DNA from: Micrococcales bacterium UBA2465
GTDB lineage: Bacteria; Actinomycetota; Actinomycetes; Actinomycetales; Microbacteriaceae
Reading direction: 5' to 3'
DNA length: 6,996 bases
Assembly (NCBI GenBank): GCA_002342255.1
Contig: DDPP01000082.1
Location: 2,014-9,009 of the forward strand
The position numbers and the translations under genes are program-made. Of this stretch, positions 1 through 5,050 are shown piece after piece. Each line of letters starts with the position of its first letter. Position 1 is the stretch's first letter. A model generated the notes under the pieces. That model was not told where the DNA came from, made no database searches, and was given only the letters and a program-made list of their open reading frames with translations.

Positions 1-255
1 ATTCCTGGTATCCGTGCCGGTAAGCCAACCACTGAATACCTTGAGTATGTATTGTCGCGAATCACTCTGCCCGGTTCGCTATACCTAGGTCTAGTGGCCT
101 TGATTCCATTGGTAGCGCTGAGCTTGCTAAATGCAAACCAGAACTTCCCTTTCGGTGGAACTTCGATTCTGATTATCGTTGGTGTTGGGCTTGAGACTGT
201 GAAGCAAATCAGCGCTCAGATGCAGCAGCGAAACTACGAAGGCCTTCTGAAGTGA
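1..255 (+). CDS. secY: Protein translocase subunit SecY, C-terminal part (5' truncated)
   Basis: This is the last 84 residues of SecY, the channel-forming membrane subunit of the SecYEG translocase, which moves unfolded preproteins across and into the cytoplasmic membrane. The frame is open from base 1 to the TGA at 253-255. The first residues read PGIRAGKPTTEYL, the conserved cytoplasmic loop before TM9; the Arg of PGIR is the position equivalent to the functionally critical Arg357 of E. coli. Two hydrophobic spans follow, roughly bases 70-130 (TM9) and 154-200 (TM10, beginning FGGTSILIIVG), then a short polar tail ending NYEGLLK. The start of the gene lies outside the window. An internal TTG at 52 is not a real start, because homology continues upstream of it. 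The stop overlaps the adk start by four bases, so the two genes are probably translationally coupled. Confidence 0.96.
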   Translation: MPGIRAGKPTTEYLEYVLSRITLPGSLYLGLVALIPLVALSLLNANQNFPFGGTSILIIVGVGLETVKQISAQMQQRNYEGLLK

Positions 256-839
256 GTCGCTTTCTCTTGATCGGACCTCCAGGGGCTGGCAAGGGAACTC
301 AATCTGCTCTGCTTTCACAGGCTTACAGTATTCCCGCCATATCAACCGGGGATATTTTTCGTGCCAATGTCAAAGCTGAAACCGATTTAGGAAAACTTGC
401 CAAGTCATATATGGAAAAGGGCGAGTATGTTCCAGACTCAGTTACCAACGATTTAGTTCGAGATCGGCTATCGCAATCAGATGTTGCTTTTGGTTTTCTT
501 TTAGATGGCTATCCAAGAACCAGAGACCAAGTTCTAGAGCTCGATGACATTTTGTCAAAAAACGAAACTCAACTTGATGCAGTTGTCCTGTTGAAAGCCA
601 ACACCGATGAACTGGTAAGCCGTTTACTCAAACGAGCTCAGGAGCAAGGAAGAGCGGATGACACCGAAGATGTGATTCGTCATCGCCAAGAAGTTTATCT
701 GGCTCAGACTCAACCAATTCTTGAAATCTATGAAAGTAGAGATCAAGTAATCAGTATCGATGCTATCGGTCAGGTTTCTGAAGTTACCGAGAGAATCTTG
801 AACGCTCTCACCAAAATGGGTTTTTCACCAGCTAGATAG
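252..839 (+). CDS. adk: Adenylate kinase, short-LID form
   Basis: Adenylate kinase interconverts ATP + AMP and 2 ADP in the cytoplasm and so sets adenylate energy charge. The 195-residue protein has the P-loop GPPGAGKGT (residues 8-16), the AMP-binding STGD..R motif (31-37), DGYPRT (85-90), and a short LID segment around R128 and GRADDT (133-138), with the catalytic arginines likely R143 and R145. The usual 210-220 residue enzymes carry a long, often Cys4 zinc-binding LID; here it is shortened and has no cysteines, as in other actinobacteria. The start is GTG at 252, sharing GTGA with the secY stop. A GAAGG at 238-242 lies 9 bases upstream inside secY and can serve as the ribosome binding site. 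The gene sits between secY and map as in most actinobacteria. Identification is secure. Confidence 0.97.
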   Translation: MSRFLLIGPPGAGKGTQSALLSQAYSIPAISTGDIFRANVKAETDLGKLAKSYMEKGEYVPDSVTNDLVRDRLSQSDVAFGFLLDGYPRTRDQVLELDDILSKNETQLDAVVLLKANTDELVSRLLKRAQEQGRADDTEDVIRHRQEVYLAQTQPILEIYESRDQVISIDAIGQVSEVTERILNALTKMGFSPAR

Positions 840-845
840 GTAAGC

Positions 846-1682
846 ATGCCACGCGAGCGTATTTCGCTTAAAACAAATGCCGAGATCATGCTGATGCGTG
901 AAGCCGGGTTGATTACCGCAGCCGCGTTGGCAGAAGTTAGAAAAGCAATTAAGCCTGGAGTTTCAACTCTGGAATTGGATGCCATAGCTGAGAAAACCAT
1001 AATCTCCCATGGTGCAAAGAGCAATTTCAAGTTAGTGCCTGGTTATTCCCATACCATCTGTGTGAGCATCAATGATGAGGTTGTTCATGGCATTCCTAAA
1101 GCTGATCGGATTATTCAGGCCGGGGACATAGTTTCAGTGGATTGTGGGGCACAGACGCCAAATGGCTGGAACGCAGATGCAGCCTTCAGCGTGGTAGTTC
1201 CCGGTGGAGACCCAGAAGTTGTTCAAAGGCGTGAGGCTCTGAGTAAAGTTTGTGAAGACTCACTTTGGGCTGGTATTGCCAAATTAGCTTCTGCCACAAG
1301 GCTTAATGAGGTTGGTCGAGCCGTCGAGGGAAGTATTAGAACTTCTGGACGGTATGGAATCCTGCAGGATTACATTGGCCATGGTGTTGGTCGGTCGATG
1401 CACGAAGATCCTGCCGTCTTCAACTACCAGACCCGAGATTTGGGCCCAGTAATCGAAAATGGCCTGGTTATAGCCATTGAGCCCATGATCACCCAAGGGT
1501 CTCAGGCTGTGAGGATTTTGGCTGATAACTGGACTGTTTCCACCAAAGATGGGGCTGATGGGGCACATTGGGAGCATACGGTGGCCAAACATGCCGACGG
1601 GGTCTGGGTTTTGACCGCTGAGGATGGGGGAGTTGAAGGTCTAAAACCCTATGGCGTTACCCCGATTAAGCCCAAACTTTAA
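846..1682 (+). CDS. map: Methionine aminopeptidase, type I
   Basis: This metalloprotease removes the initiator methionine from new proteins whose second residue is small. All five predicted metal ligands of the pita-bread fold are present: D99 (VSVDCG), D111 (WNAD), H179 (IGHGVG), E212 (AIEPM) and E243 (WEHT). The substrate-binding histidines H81 (VVHGIP) and H186 (MHEDP) are also intact. At 278 residues it resembles the actinobacterial MapA next to adk, without the N-terminal zinc-finger extension seen in some paralogues. About 20 residues after the last core strand (from about 258, ending in IKPKL) form a lysine- and glycine-rich tail that is not part of the catalytic fold. ATG at 846 follows the adk stop by 6 bases; only a weak AGGT (838-841) precedes it, so it probably depends on coupling to adk translation. 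Confidence 0.96.
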   Translation: MPRERISLKTNAEIMLMREAGLITAAALAEVRKAIKPGVSTLELDAIAEKTIISHGAKSNFKLVPGYSHTICVSINDEVVHGIPKADRIIQAGDIVSVDCGAQTPNGWNADAAFSVVVPGGDPEVVQRREALSKVCEDSLWAGIAKLASATRLNEVGRAVEGSIRTSGRYGILQDYIGHGVGRSMHEDPAVFNYQTRDLGPVIENGLVIAIEPMITQGSQAVRILADNWTVSTKDGADGAHWEHTVAKHADGVWVLTAEDGGVEGLKPYGVTPIKPKL

Positions 1683-1683
1683 C

Positions 1684-1726
1684 TAGCATATAAAGCCAAA
1701 AAGGCATAAGATTGACTCTTGGTGTC
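1684..1726 (+). promoter_or_regulatory. Probable promoter and transcript start for infA-rpmJ (tentative)
   Basis: TAAGAT at 1707-1712 matches the TAnnnT form of an actinobacterial -10 element. A weak -35 candidate, TAGCAT at 1684-1689, sits 17 bases upstream. The predicted start would be near 1718-1720, so the RNA would begin at or close to CTTGGTGTC. What supports this more than the hexamers is that the 20 bases from 1707 to 1726 match 5955-5974 ahead of rplM at 16 of 20 positions, including the -10-like part and the following TTGAC.CTTGGTG.C. TTGACT at 1712-1717 could be read as a -35 instead, but no suitable -10 follows at 16-18 bases. The element lies 25 bases beyond the map stop. The promoter assignment is inference from sequence only. 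Confidence 0.45.
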
Positions 1727-1781
1727 TTGGCACGCAAATCCCTTATATTTCCTAGGGGTTTTGTCGTGTTTAGGAAACCAA
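1727..1781 (+). promoter_or_regulatory. Structured leader RNA upstream of infA (predicted)
   Basis: TTTCCTA at 1748-1754 is perfectly complementary to TAGGAAA at 1771-1777, giving a 7-bp stem with a 16-base loop. Part of that loop, CGTG at 1765-1768, is complementary to CACG at 1731-1734 just upstream, which would make a pseudoknot; TTGG (1727-1730) and CCAA (1778-1781) could close the whole element. The stem is visible directly; the pseudoknot rests on 4-bp pairings and may be chance. No U-run follows, so it is not an intrinsic terminator. infA has only a poor Shine-Dalgarno sequence, so a leader fold could matter for its translation. Confidence 0.3.
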
Positions 1782-1806
1782 AAACGTACTAAAGATAAGT
1801 GAGTTT

Positions 1807-2028
1807 ATGGCCAACAAAGACGGCGTCATCGAGATCGAGGGCACAGTTGATGAAGCTCTACCGAACGCGATGTTCCGAGTTGAGTTGACTAACGGGCACA
1901 AGGTCTTGGCACACATTTCAGGAAAAATGCGTCAGCACTATATTCGTATTCTTCCAGGAGATCGAGTCATCGTTGAGCTGAGCACCTACGACCTAAATCG
2001 TGGGCGCATCATTTATCGATATAAGTAA
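1807..2028 (+). CDS. infA: Translation initiation factor IF-1
   Basis: IF1 binds the A site of the 30S subunit and works with IF2 and IF3 to select the initiator tRNA. The 73-residue protein is a single S1-like OB-fold of the normal family length. It carries the recognisable series [20 protein letters not shown] (residues 8-27), then HISGKMR, followed by [14 protein letters not shown] and the closing RGRIIYRYK. The start is ATG at 1807. Upstream there is only a weak AGTGAG (1798-1803), unusual for a highly expressed gene and in contrast to the clear sites before rpsM, rpsK and rplQ. It is 23 bases from rpmJ, with which it surely shares a transcript. The 124-base gap before it holds the likely promoter and leader. 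Identification is essentially certain. Confidence 0.98.
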   Translation: MANKDGVIEIEGTVDEALPNAMFRVELTNGHKVLAHISGKMRQHYIRILPGDRVIVELSTYDLNRGRIIYRYK

Positions 2029-2051
2029 ACCACTAGTAGAAAAAGTAAGAC

Positions 2052-2165
2052 ATGAAGGTTAACCCAAGCGTCAAGAAGATCTGCGACAAGTGCAAAGTCA
2101 TTCGTCGTCACGGTCGCGTAATGGTTATTTGTGAGAACCCTCGTCACAAGCAGCGTCAGGGTTAA
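2052..2165 (+). CDS. rpmJ: Large ribosomal subunit protein bL36
   Basis: This 37-residue gene is short enough to be missed by length-filtered gene finders. It encodes bL36, the smallest large-subunit protein, which binds 23S rRNA late in assembly. The translation starts [15 protein letters not shown] and ends NPRHKQRQG before the TAA at 2163-2165. C11, C14, C27 and H32 form the CCCH zinc ribbon, so this is the zinc-binding (C+) form rather than the zinc-free paralogue made by some actinobacteria under zinc limitation. It follows infA by 23 bases, the usual infA-rpmJ pairing. The ATG at 2052 has only a weak AAGTAAG-type purine stretch upstream. After the stop comes a 144-base gap with a strongly structured segment. 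Confidence 0.98.
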   Translation: MKVNPSVKKICDKCKVIRRHGRVMVICENPRHKQRQG

Positions 2166-2202
2166 TACAACTAGCTTCAAACACAACTGAATATAAAACC
2201 AA

Positions 2203-2278
2203 GGCAGTGTTCAGGATTTTTTATCTGGCACCTCTCGAGAAGGCGAGAGCTCAAATAAATATTTGAGATAACACTGTT
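2203..2278 (+). promoter_or_regulatory. Multi-helix leader element before rpsM (predicted RNA structure)
   Basis: The rpmJ-rpsM gap (2166-2309) contains nested complementary blocks. Closing stem: CAGTGTT 2205-2211 with AACACTG 2270-2276, extendable by two G-U pairs to 2203/2278. Inside are CTCTCG 2232-2237 with CGAGAG 2244-2249 (6-base loop) and, directly abutting, CTCAAAT 2250-2256 with ATTTGAG 2261-2267 (4-base loop). A weaker 4-bp hairpin (2212-2215/2224-2227) could fill the remaining arm, giving a four-way junction. No U-tract follows, so it is not a terminator. A -10-like TATAAA at 2192-2197 would start a transcript near 2204, right at the closing stem, but it lacks a good -35. Position matches that of the uS4-binding leader of the E. 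coli alpha operon; whether it has that role is unknown. Confidence 0.5.
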
Positions 2279-2296
2279 GCAGACCTTCTAAACATC

Positions 2297-2302
2297 AGGA
2301 GA
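2297..2302 (+). promoter_or_regulatory. Ribosome binding site of rpsM
   Basis: AGGAGA lies 7 bases before the ATG at 2310 and fixes the rpsM start. It is a strong site, 18 bases beyond the closing stem of the upstream leader structure, so it would be accessible unless an alternative fold captures it. Confidence 0.8.
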
Positions 2303-2309
2303 AATCCAA

Positions 2310-2687
2310 ATGGCACGTATCGCCGGAGTCGATATTCCTCGCGACAAGCGAGTTGAAATCGCCCTAACTTATATCTATGGAATCGGTCGCACTAGAAGTG
2401 TGAAGGTTCTAACTGACACAAACATCGACAAGAACATCCGCGTGAAGGATCTTTCTGACGACCAGTTGGTTGCACTTCGTGATTACATCGAAGGCACCTA
2501 CAAGGTCGAAGGTGATCTTCGCCGTGACGTAGCAGCTGACATCCGCCGCAAGGTTGAGATTGGTTCATACGAAGGTATTCGTCACCGTAAGGGACTACCT
2601 GTTCGTGGTCAGCGCACCAAGACTAACGCTCGTACTCGTAAGGGTCCTAAGCGTACTGTGGCCGGTAAGAAGAAGGCTACGAAGTAG
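2310..2687 (+). CDS. rpsM: Small ribosomal subunit protein uS13
   Basis: uS13 sits in the head of the 30S subunit, contacts 16S rRNA and the P-site tRNA, and forms bridges to the 50S subunit. The 125-residue protein begins [21 protein letters not shown], with the helix-two-turn-helix segment around [10 protein letters not shown] (22-31). It carries the signature [32 protein letters not shown] near the C-terminus and ends in a lysine-rich tail that reaches toward tRNA. Length and motifs are normal for actinobacteria. The ATG at 2310 is preceded by AGGAGA at a 7-base spacing. The gene ends with two adjacent TAG stops (2685-2690). It opens the rpsM-rpsK-rpoA-rplQ group, equivalent to the E. coli alpha operon but without rpsD. 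Confidence 0.98.
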   Translation: MARIAGVDIPRDKRVEIALTYIYGIGRTRSVKVLTDTNIDKNIRVKDLSDDQLVALRDYIEGTYKVEGDLRRDVAADIRRKVEIGSYEGIRHRKGLPVRGQRTKTNARTRKGPKRTVAGKKKATK

Positions 2688-2720
2688 TAGGACTGAAGAG
2701 AAGGATTTAGGAGAAAACTC

Positions 2721-3134
2721 ATGGCAGCACCTAAGGCAAAGGCAGCGACTTCAACAGCTCGCAAGCCACGTCGTAAAGAAAAGAAGAACGTTACCCACGG
2801 TCAAGCACACATCAAGAGCACCTTTAACAACACCATTGTTTCGATTACCGATGCAACCGGTGCAGTTATTTCATGGTCTTCTGCTGGTGATGTTGGCTAC
2901 AAGGGTTCACGTAAGTCAACACCTTTCGCAGCTCAGCTAGCCGCTGAAGCAGCAGCCCGCAAGGCGCAGGAACACGGTTTGAAGAAGGTAGACGTTTTCG
3001 TAAAGGGCCCAGGCTCTGGTCGTGAAACTGCTATCCGCTCACTTCAGGCTGCTGGTCTTGAAGTTGGTTCGATCTCTGATGTGACCCCACAGGCTCACAA
3101 CGGATGTCGTCCACCTAAGCGTCGTCGCCTCTAA
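2721..3134 (+). CDS. rpsK: Small ribosomal subunit protein uS11
   Basis: uS11 lies on the 30S platform, where it helps position the mRNA exit region and contacts uS7 and bS21/uS7-side elements. The protein has 137 residues: an Ala/Lys-rich N-terminal extension of about 20 residues, then the core starting near [19 protein letters not shown], the [15 protein letters not shown] helix, [18 protein letters not shown], and the invariant end [13 protein letters not shown]. The start ATG at 2721 has AGGAGA (2709-2714) 6 bases upstream. It follows rpsM by 33 bases (30 counting the second tandem stop). In several actinobacterial genera rpsD would come next; here a 109-base structured gap leads straight to rpoA. 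Identification is certain. Confidence 0.98.
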   Translation: MAAPKAKAATSTARKPRRKEKKNVTHGQAHIKSTFNNTIVSITDATGAVISWSSAGDVGYKGSRKSTPFAAQLAAEAAARKAQEHGLKKVDVFVKGPGSGRETAIRSLQAAGLEVGSISDVTPQAHNGCRPPKRRRL

Positions 3135-3165
3135 TTTTTGTAATAACTCGAACAACTTAATAAAA

Positions 3166-3207
3166 GCTGTTTAGTGTCCACTGAACAGCAAACCTCAAAA
3201 AACGAGG
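3166..3207 (+). promoter_or_regulatory. Two hairpins in the rpsK-rpoA gap (predicted)
   Basis: GCTGTTTAGTG at 3166-3176 pairs with CACTGAACAGC at 3179-3189 over 11 positions with a single G-U pair, a strong near-perfect hairpin. A second, weaker one follows: CCTC 3193-3196 with GAGG 3204-3207 around an A-rich loop. On the + strand no U-run follows the large stem, so it is not a standard terminator of the rpsK transcript. On the - strand the same stem is followed by TTTTATTAA, terminator-like, which could block antisense transcription. It could also be a processing or stability site separating rpsM-rpsK mRNA from rpoA-rplQ mRNA. The pairing is seen directly; the role is inference. Confidence 0.45.
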
Positions 3208-3231
3208 CATCAAATAGCGGATGTCTCAATG

Positions 3232-3237
3232 AAAGGA
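3232..3237 (+). promoter_or_regulatory. Ribosome binding site deciding the rpoA start
   Basis: AAAGGA lies 6 bases before the GTG at 3244 and so supports that codon. The in-frame ATG at 3229 has no comparable site at proper spacing (only CGGA at 3218-3221), and this AAAGGA would fall inside its coding sequence. Confidence 0.65.
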
Positions 3238-3243
3238 AACAAC

Positions 3244-4242
3244 GTGCAAATTTCACAGAAGCCAGTTCTGCACGAAGAAATTGACAACAACTTCCCTAAC
3301 CGTGCTCGGTTTACCCTAGACCCACTAGAGCCTGGTTTTGGATACACCCTAGGTAACTCACTGCGCCGCACCTTGCTTTCATCGATTCCAGGGGCAGCGG
3401 TTACCAGCATCAAGATTGAGGGCATCAGCCACGAATTCGGACCGATCAAGGGTGTTAAAGAAGACGTTACCGAGCTTATTTTGAACGTTAAGGACATCGT
3501 AGTTTCCCTTGAAGCTGAAGAACCAGTAATCGTTCACCTAAAAGCAGGAGTTGGCGAAGTAAAGGCTGGTGACATTACCGGTGACCCACGTGTTGTCGTG
3601 CACAACCCAGACCTTGTTCTAGCTACCGTAAACTCTGGAACTCTTGAGATGTGGCTAACAGTTGAGGCTGGTCGTGGTTACGTTCAGGCTTCACAGAACC
3701 GTCAACCAGATCACGCCAACAATGCAATCATTCCAGTTGACTCAATCTATTCACCTGTTTTGAAGGTTTCCTACCGCGTTGAGGCAACTCGTGCCGGTGA
3801 GTTCACTAACTTCGACAAGTTAATTGTCGATGTTGAAACCAAGCCTTCGATCACCCCTCGTAAAGCAATCGCTTCTGCTGGAATCACTCTGGTGAACCTA
3901 TTCGGTTTGGCTAAAGACCTTGACGAGACTGCCGAAGGTATCGACCTACCACCAGCAGAGGATGTTGTTGACCTGCCACCTGCATTGGCAAAACCAATTG
4001 AAGAGTTAGATCTAACTGTTCGTTCATATAACTGCCTAAAGCGTGAAGGTATCAACACTGTAAGCGAATTGATCAACCTAACTGAAGACCAGTTGATGAA
4101 CATCCGTAACTTCGGAAGTAAGTCAGTTGATGAAGTTCGCGACAAGCTAACCTCAATGGGTTTACGTTTCCGCGACTCAGTGCCAGGTTTCGAAGCTTTC
4201 AGTAGTTTCAGTTCAAATTTCGACCAGGACGATCAGGCTTAG
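3244..4242 (+). CDS. rpoA: DNA-directed RNA polymerase subunit alpha
   Basis: Alpha dimerises to nucleate assembly of beta and beta', and its C-terminal domain contacts promoter UP elements and activators. I choose the GTG at 3244 (332 residues). It gives the N-terminus [12 protein letters not shown], which lines up with the M/V-L-I-A-Q-R-P start of actinobacterial RpoA, and it has a good ribosome binding site; ATG at 3229 would add MKGNN. The N-terminal domain (about 1-230) includes [18 protein letters not shown] (28-45) and [19 protein letters not shown] linker rich in Pro, Asp and Ala leads to the C-terminal domain (about 255-310) with [14 protein letters not shown]; its R260 corresponds to the UP-element-binding Arg265 of E. 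coli. The C-terminus is an acidic, Ser/Phe-rich tail. Its translation may be affected by the hairpins upstream. Confidence 0.96.
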   Translation: MQISQKPVLHEEIDNNFPNRARFTLDPLEPGFGYTLGNSLRRTLLSSIPGAAVTSIKIEGISHEFGPIKGVKEDVTELILNVKDIVVSLEAEEPVIVHLKAGVGEVKAGDITGDPRVVVHNPDLVLATVNSGTLEMWLTVEAGRGYVQASQNRQPDHANNAIIPVDSIYSPVLKVSYRVEATRAGEFTNFDKLIVDVETKPSITPRKAIASAGITLVNLFGLAKDLDETAEGIDLPPAEDVVDLPPALAKPIEELDLTVRSYNCLKREGINTVSELINLTEDQLMNIRNFGSKSVDEVRDKLTSMGLRFRDSVPGFEAFSSFSSNFDQDDQA

Positions 4243-4268
4243 CCTGCAGAAAGTAAGAGGAGAAACAA

Positions 4269-5030
4269 ATGCCACGCCCAACTAAGGGTCCTCGCCTCGG
4301 CGGCGGTCCAGCCCACGAGCGTTTGCTGCTAAATAACCTAGCTGCATCACTTTTCACCCACAAGGCTGTGACCACAACAGAGACCAAAGCTAAGCGCGTT
4401 CAACCAGTAGCCGAGAAGCTAGTTACCCTAGCTAAGCGCGGTGACCTGCATGCTCGTCGTCAGGTTATGGCCGACATCTCAGACAAGAATGTTGTCCACG
4501 AACTGTTCACTAACATTGCTCCACTAGTTCAAGAGCGTAACGGTGGTTACACCAGAATCACCAAGCTAGGTTTCCGGAAGGGTGACAACGCTCCGATGGC
4601 ACTTATCGAACTAGTCCTAGAGCCAGTTGTTGCAAAGCCTGCCAGAACTAAGACCAAACTTGCTAACGCAATCAAGGGAACTGGTGCTCCTGAAGTAGTT
4701 GAAGAAGCAACTCCAGCTGAAACTGTTGTTGAGGAAGCTGCAGTAGTTGAAGAAGCAATGCCAGAGGCAGTTGCCGAAGAGACTCCAGTAGTTGAAGAGG
4801 CAGTTTCCGAAGAGACTCCAGTAGTTGAAGAAGCAGTTGCAGAAGCAGTTGCAGAAGAAGCAGTTGCAGAAGAAGCAGTTGCAGAAGAAGTTGTTTCTGA
4901 AGAAGTTGTTTCTGAAGAAGCTCCTGCAGTTGCTGAAGCAGCTGTTGTAGTCGAAGAGGCACCTGTTGCTGAGGAAGCTCCAGCTGTTGAAGAGACTCCT
5001 GCCGAAGAAACTAAGTCCGAAGAGGCTTAG
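4269..5030 (+). CDS. rplQ: Large ribosomal subunit protein bL17 with long acidic repeat tail
   Basis: bL17 binds 23S rRNA near the peptide exit side of the 50S subunit. The first 120 or so residues are a normal core: [40 protein letters not shown] and [25 protein letters not shown]. After a basic linker (121-136), the remaining 110 or so residues are almost entirely Glu, Ala and Val with some Pro, Thr and Ser. From 141 to 253 I count 39 Glu, one Lys and no Arg, Asp or aromatic residue. Classical bL17 is about 120-130 residues and actinobacterial versions commonly carry a shorter extension, so 253 is long. Part of the tail is encoded by exact tandem DNA repeats. ATG at 4269 has AGGAG (4258-4262) 6 bases upstream. 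Two adjacent TAG stops end the gene. The frame stays open through the repeats, with no frameshift. Confidence 0.96.
   Translation: MPRPTKGPRLGGGPAHERLLLNNLAASLFTHKAVTTTETKAKRVQPVAEKLVTLAKRGDLHARRQVMADISDKNVVHELFTNIAPLVQERNGGYTRITKLGFRKGDNAPMALIELVLEPVVAKPARTKTKLANAIKGTGAPEVVEEATPAETVVEEAAVVEEAMPEAVAEETPVVEEAVSEETPVVEEAVAEAVAEEAVAEEAVAEEVVSEEVVSEEAPAVAEAAVVVEEAPVAEEAPAVEETPAEETKSEEA
4776..4841 (+). repeat. Two tandem 33-bp units in rplQ
   Basis: Bases 4776-4808 and 4809-4841 are direct tandem copies differing at only three positions (the first 23 bases are identical). Each encodes an 11-residue unit, [10 protein letters not shown] plus S or A. A diverged relative of the same phrase occurs earlier in the tail (around [10 protein letters not shown]). 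The repeats keep the frame, so a gain or loss of a unit would change tail length without disrupting the protein. Confidence 0.9.
4833..4919 (+). repeat. Tandem 15-bp units (AVAEE x3, VVSEE x2) in rplQ
   Basis: A 12-base partial unit (4833-4844) is followed by three identical copies of GCAGTTGCAGAAGAA (4845-4859, 4860-4874, 4875-4889), then by two identical copies of GTTGTTTCTGAAGAA (4890-4904, 4905-4919). They encode AVAE, AVAEE x3 and VVSEE x2. Exact identity, including at wobble positions, indicates recent duplication by slippage or unequal exchange rather than selection on protein composition alone. Confidence 0.95.
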
Positions 5031-5050
5031 TAGTTTAGGCAGCAAAGATC

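Noticed and set aside
1284..1592. - strand open frames within map (1284-1592), rpoA (3771-4145), truA (5506-5805) and rpsI (6490-6777)
   Set aside because: All lie inside securely identified + strand genes, lack plausible ribosome binding sites and give no recognisable protein.
1712..1717. TTGACT ahead of infA (and TTGACC 5960-5965 ahead of rplM) as -35 boxes
   Set aside because: No -10 lies 16-18 bases downstream at either place: TTATAT at 1743 is 25 bases away and GATAAT at 5975 only 9. The upstream TAnnnT reading fits both sites better.
2232..2267. Intrinsic terminator after rpmJ formed by the two adjacent hairpins
   Set aside because: Neither stem is followed by a run of T; the downstream bases are GATAACACTG, which instead pair with an upstream block.
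2554..2940. + strand open frame overlapping rpsM and rpsK in another frame
   Set aside because: It spans two certain ribosomal genes and their ribosome binding site, and its translation resembles no protein family; it is a shadow frame.
4638..5030. Frameshift or fusion explaining the long bL17 C-terminus
   Set aside because: The tail stays in the frame of the core, keeps a regular codon-based repeat, and ends right before truA with normal spacing; no second domain is recognisable.
4617..5045. Long - strand open frame opposite the rplQ tail, with a Phe/Asn/Cys-rich translation, and a second one (4672-4962) that is Leu/Gln-rich
   Set aside because: Both are mirror images of the Glu/Ala/Val repeat on the + strand. 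Their odd compositions follow from GAA/GCA/GTT repeats read backwards; there is no ribosome binding site or family likeness.
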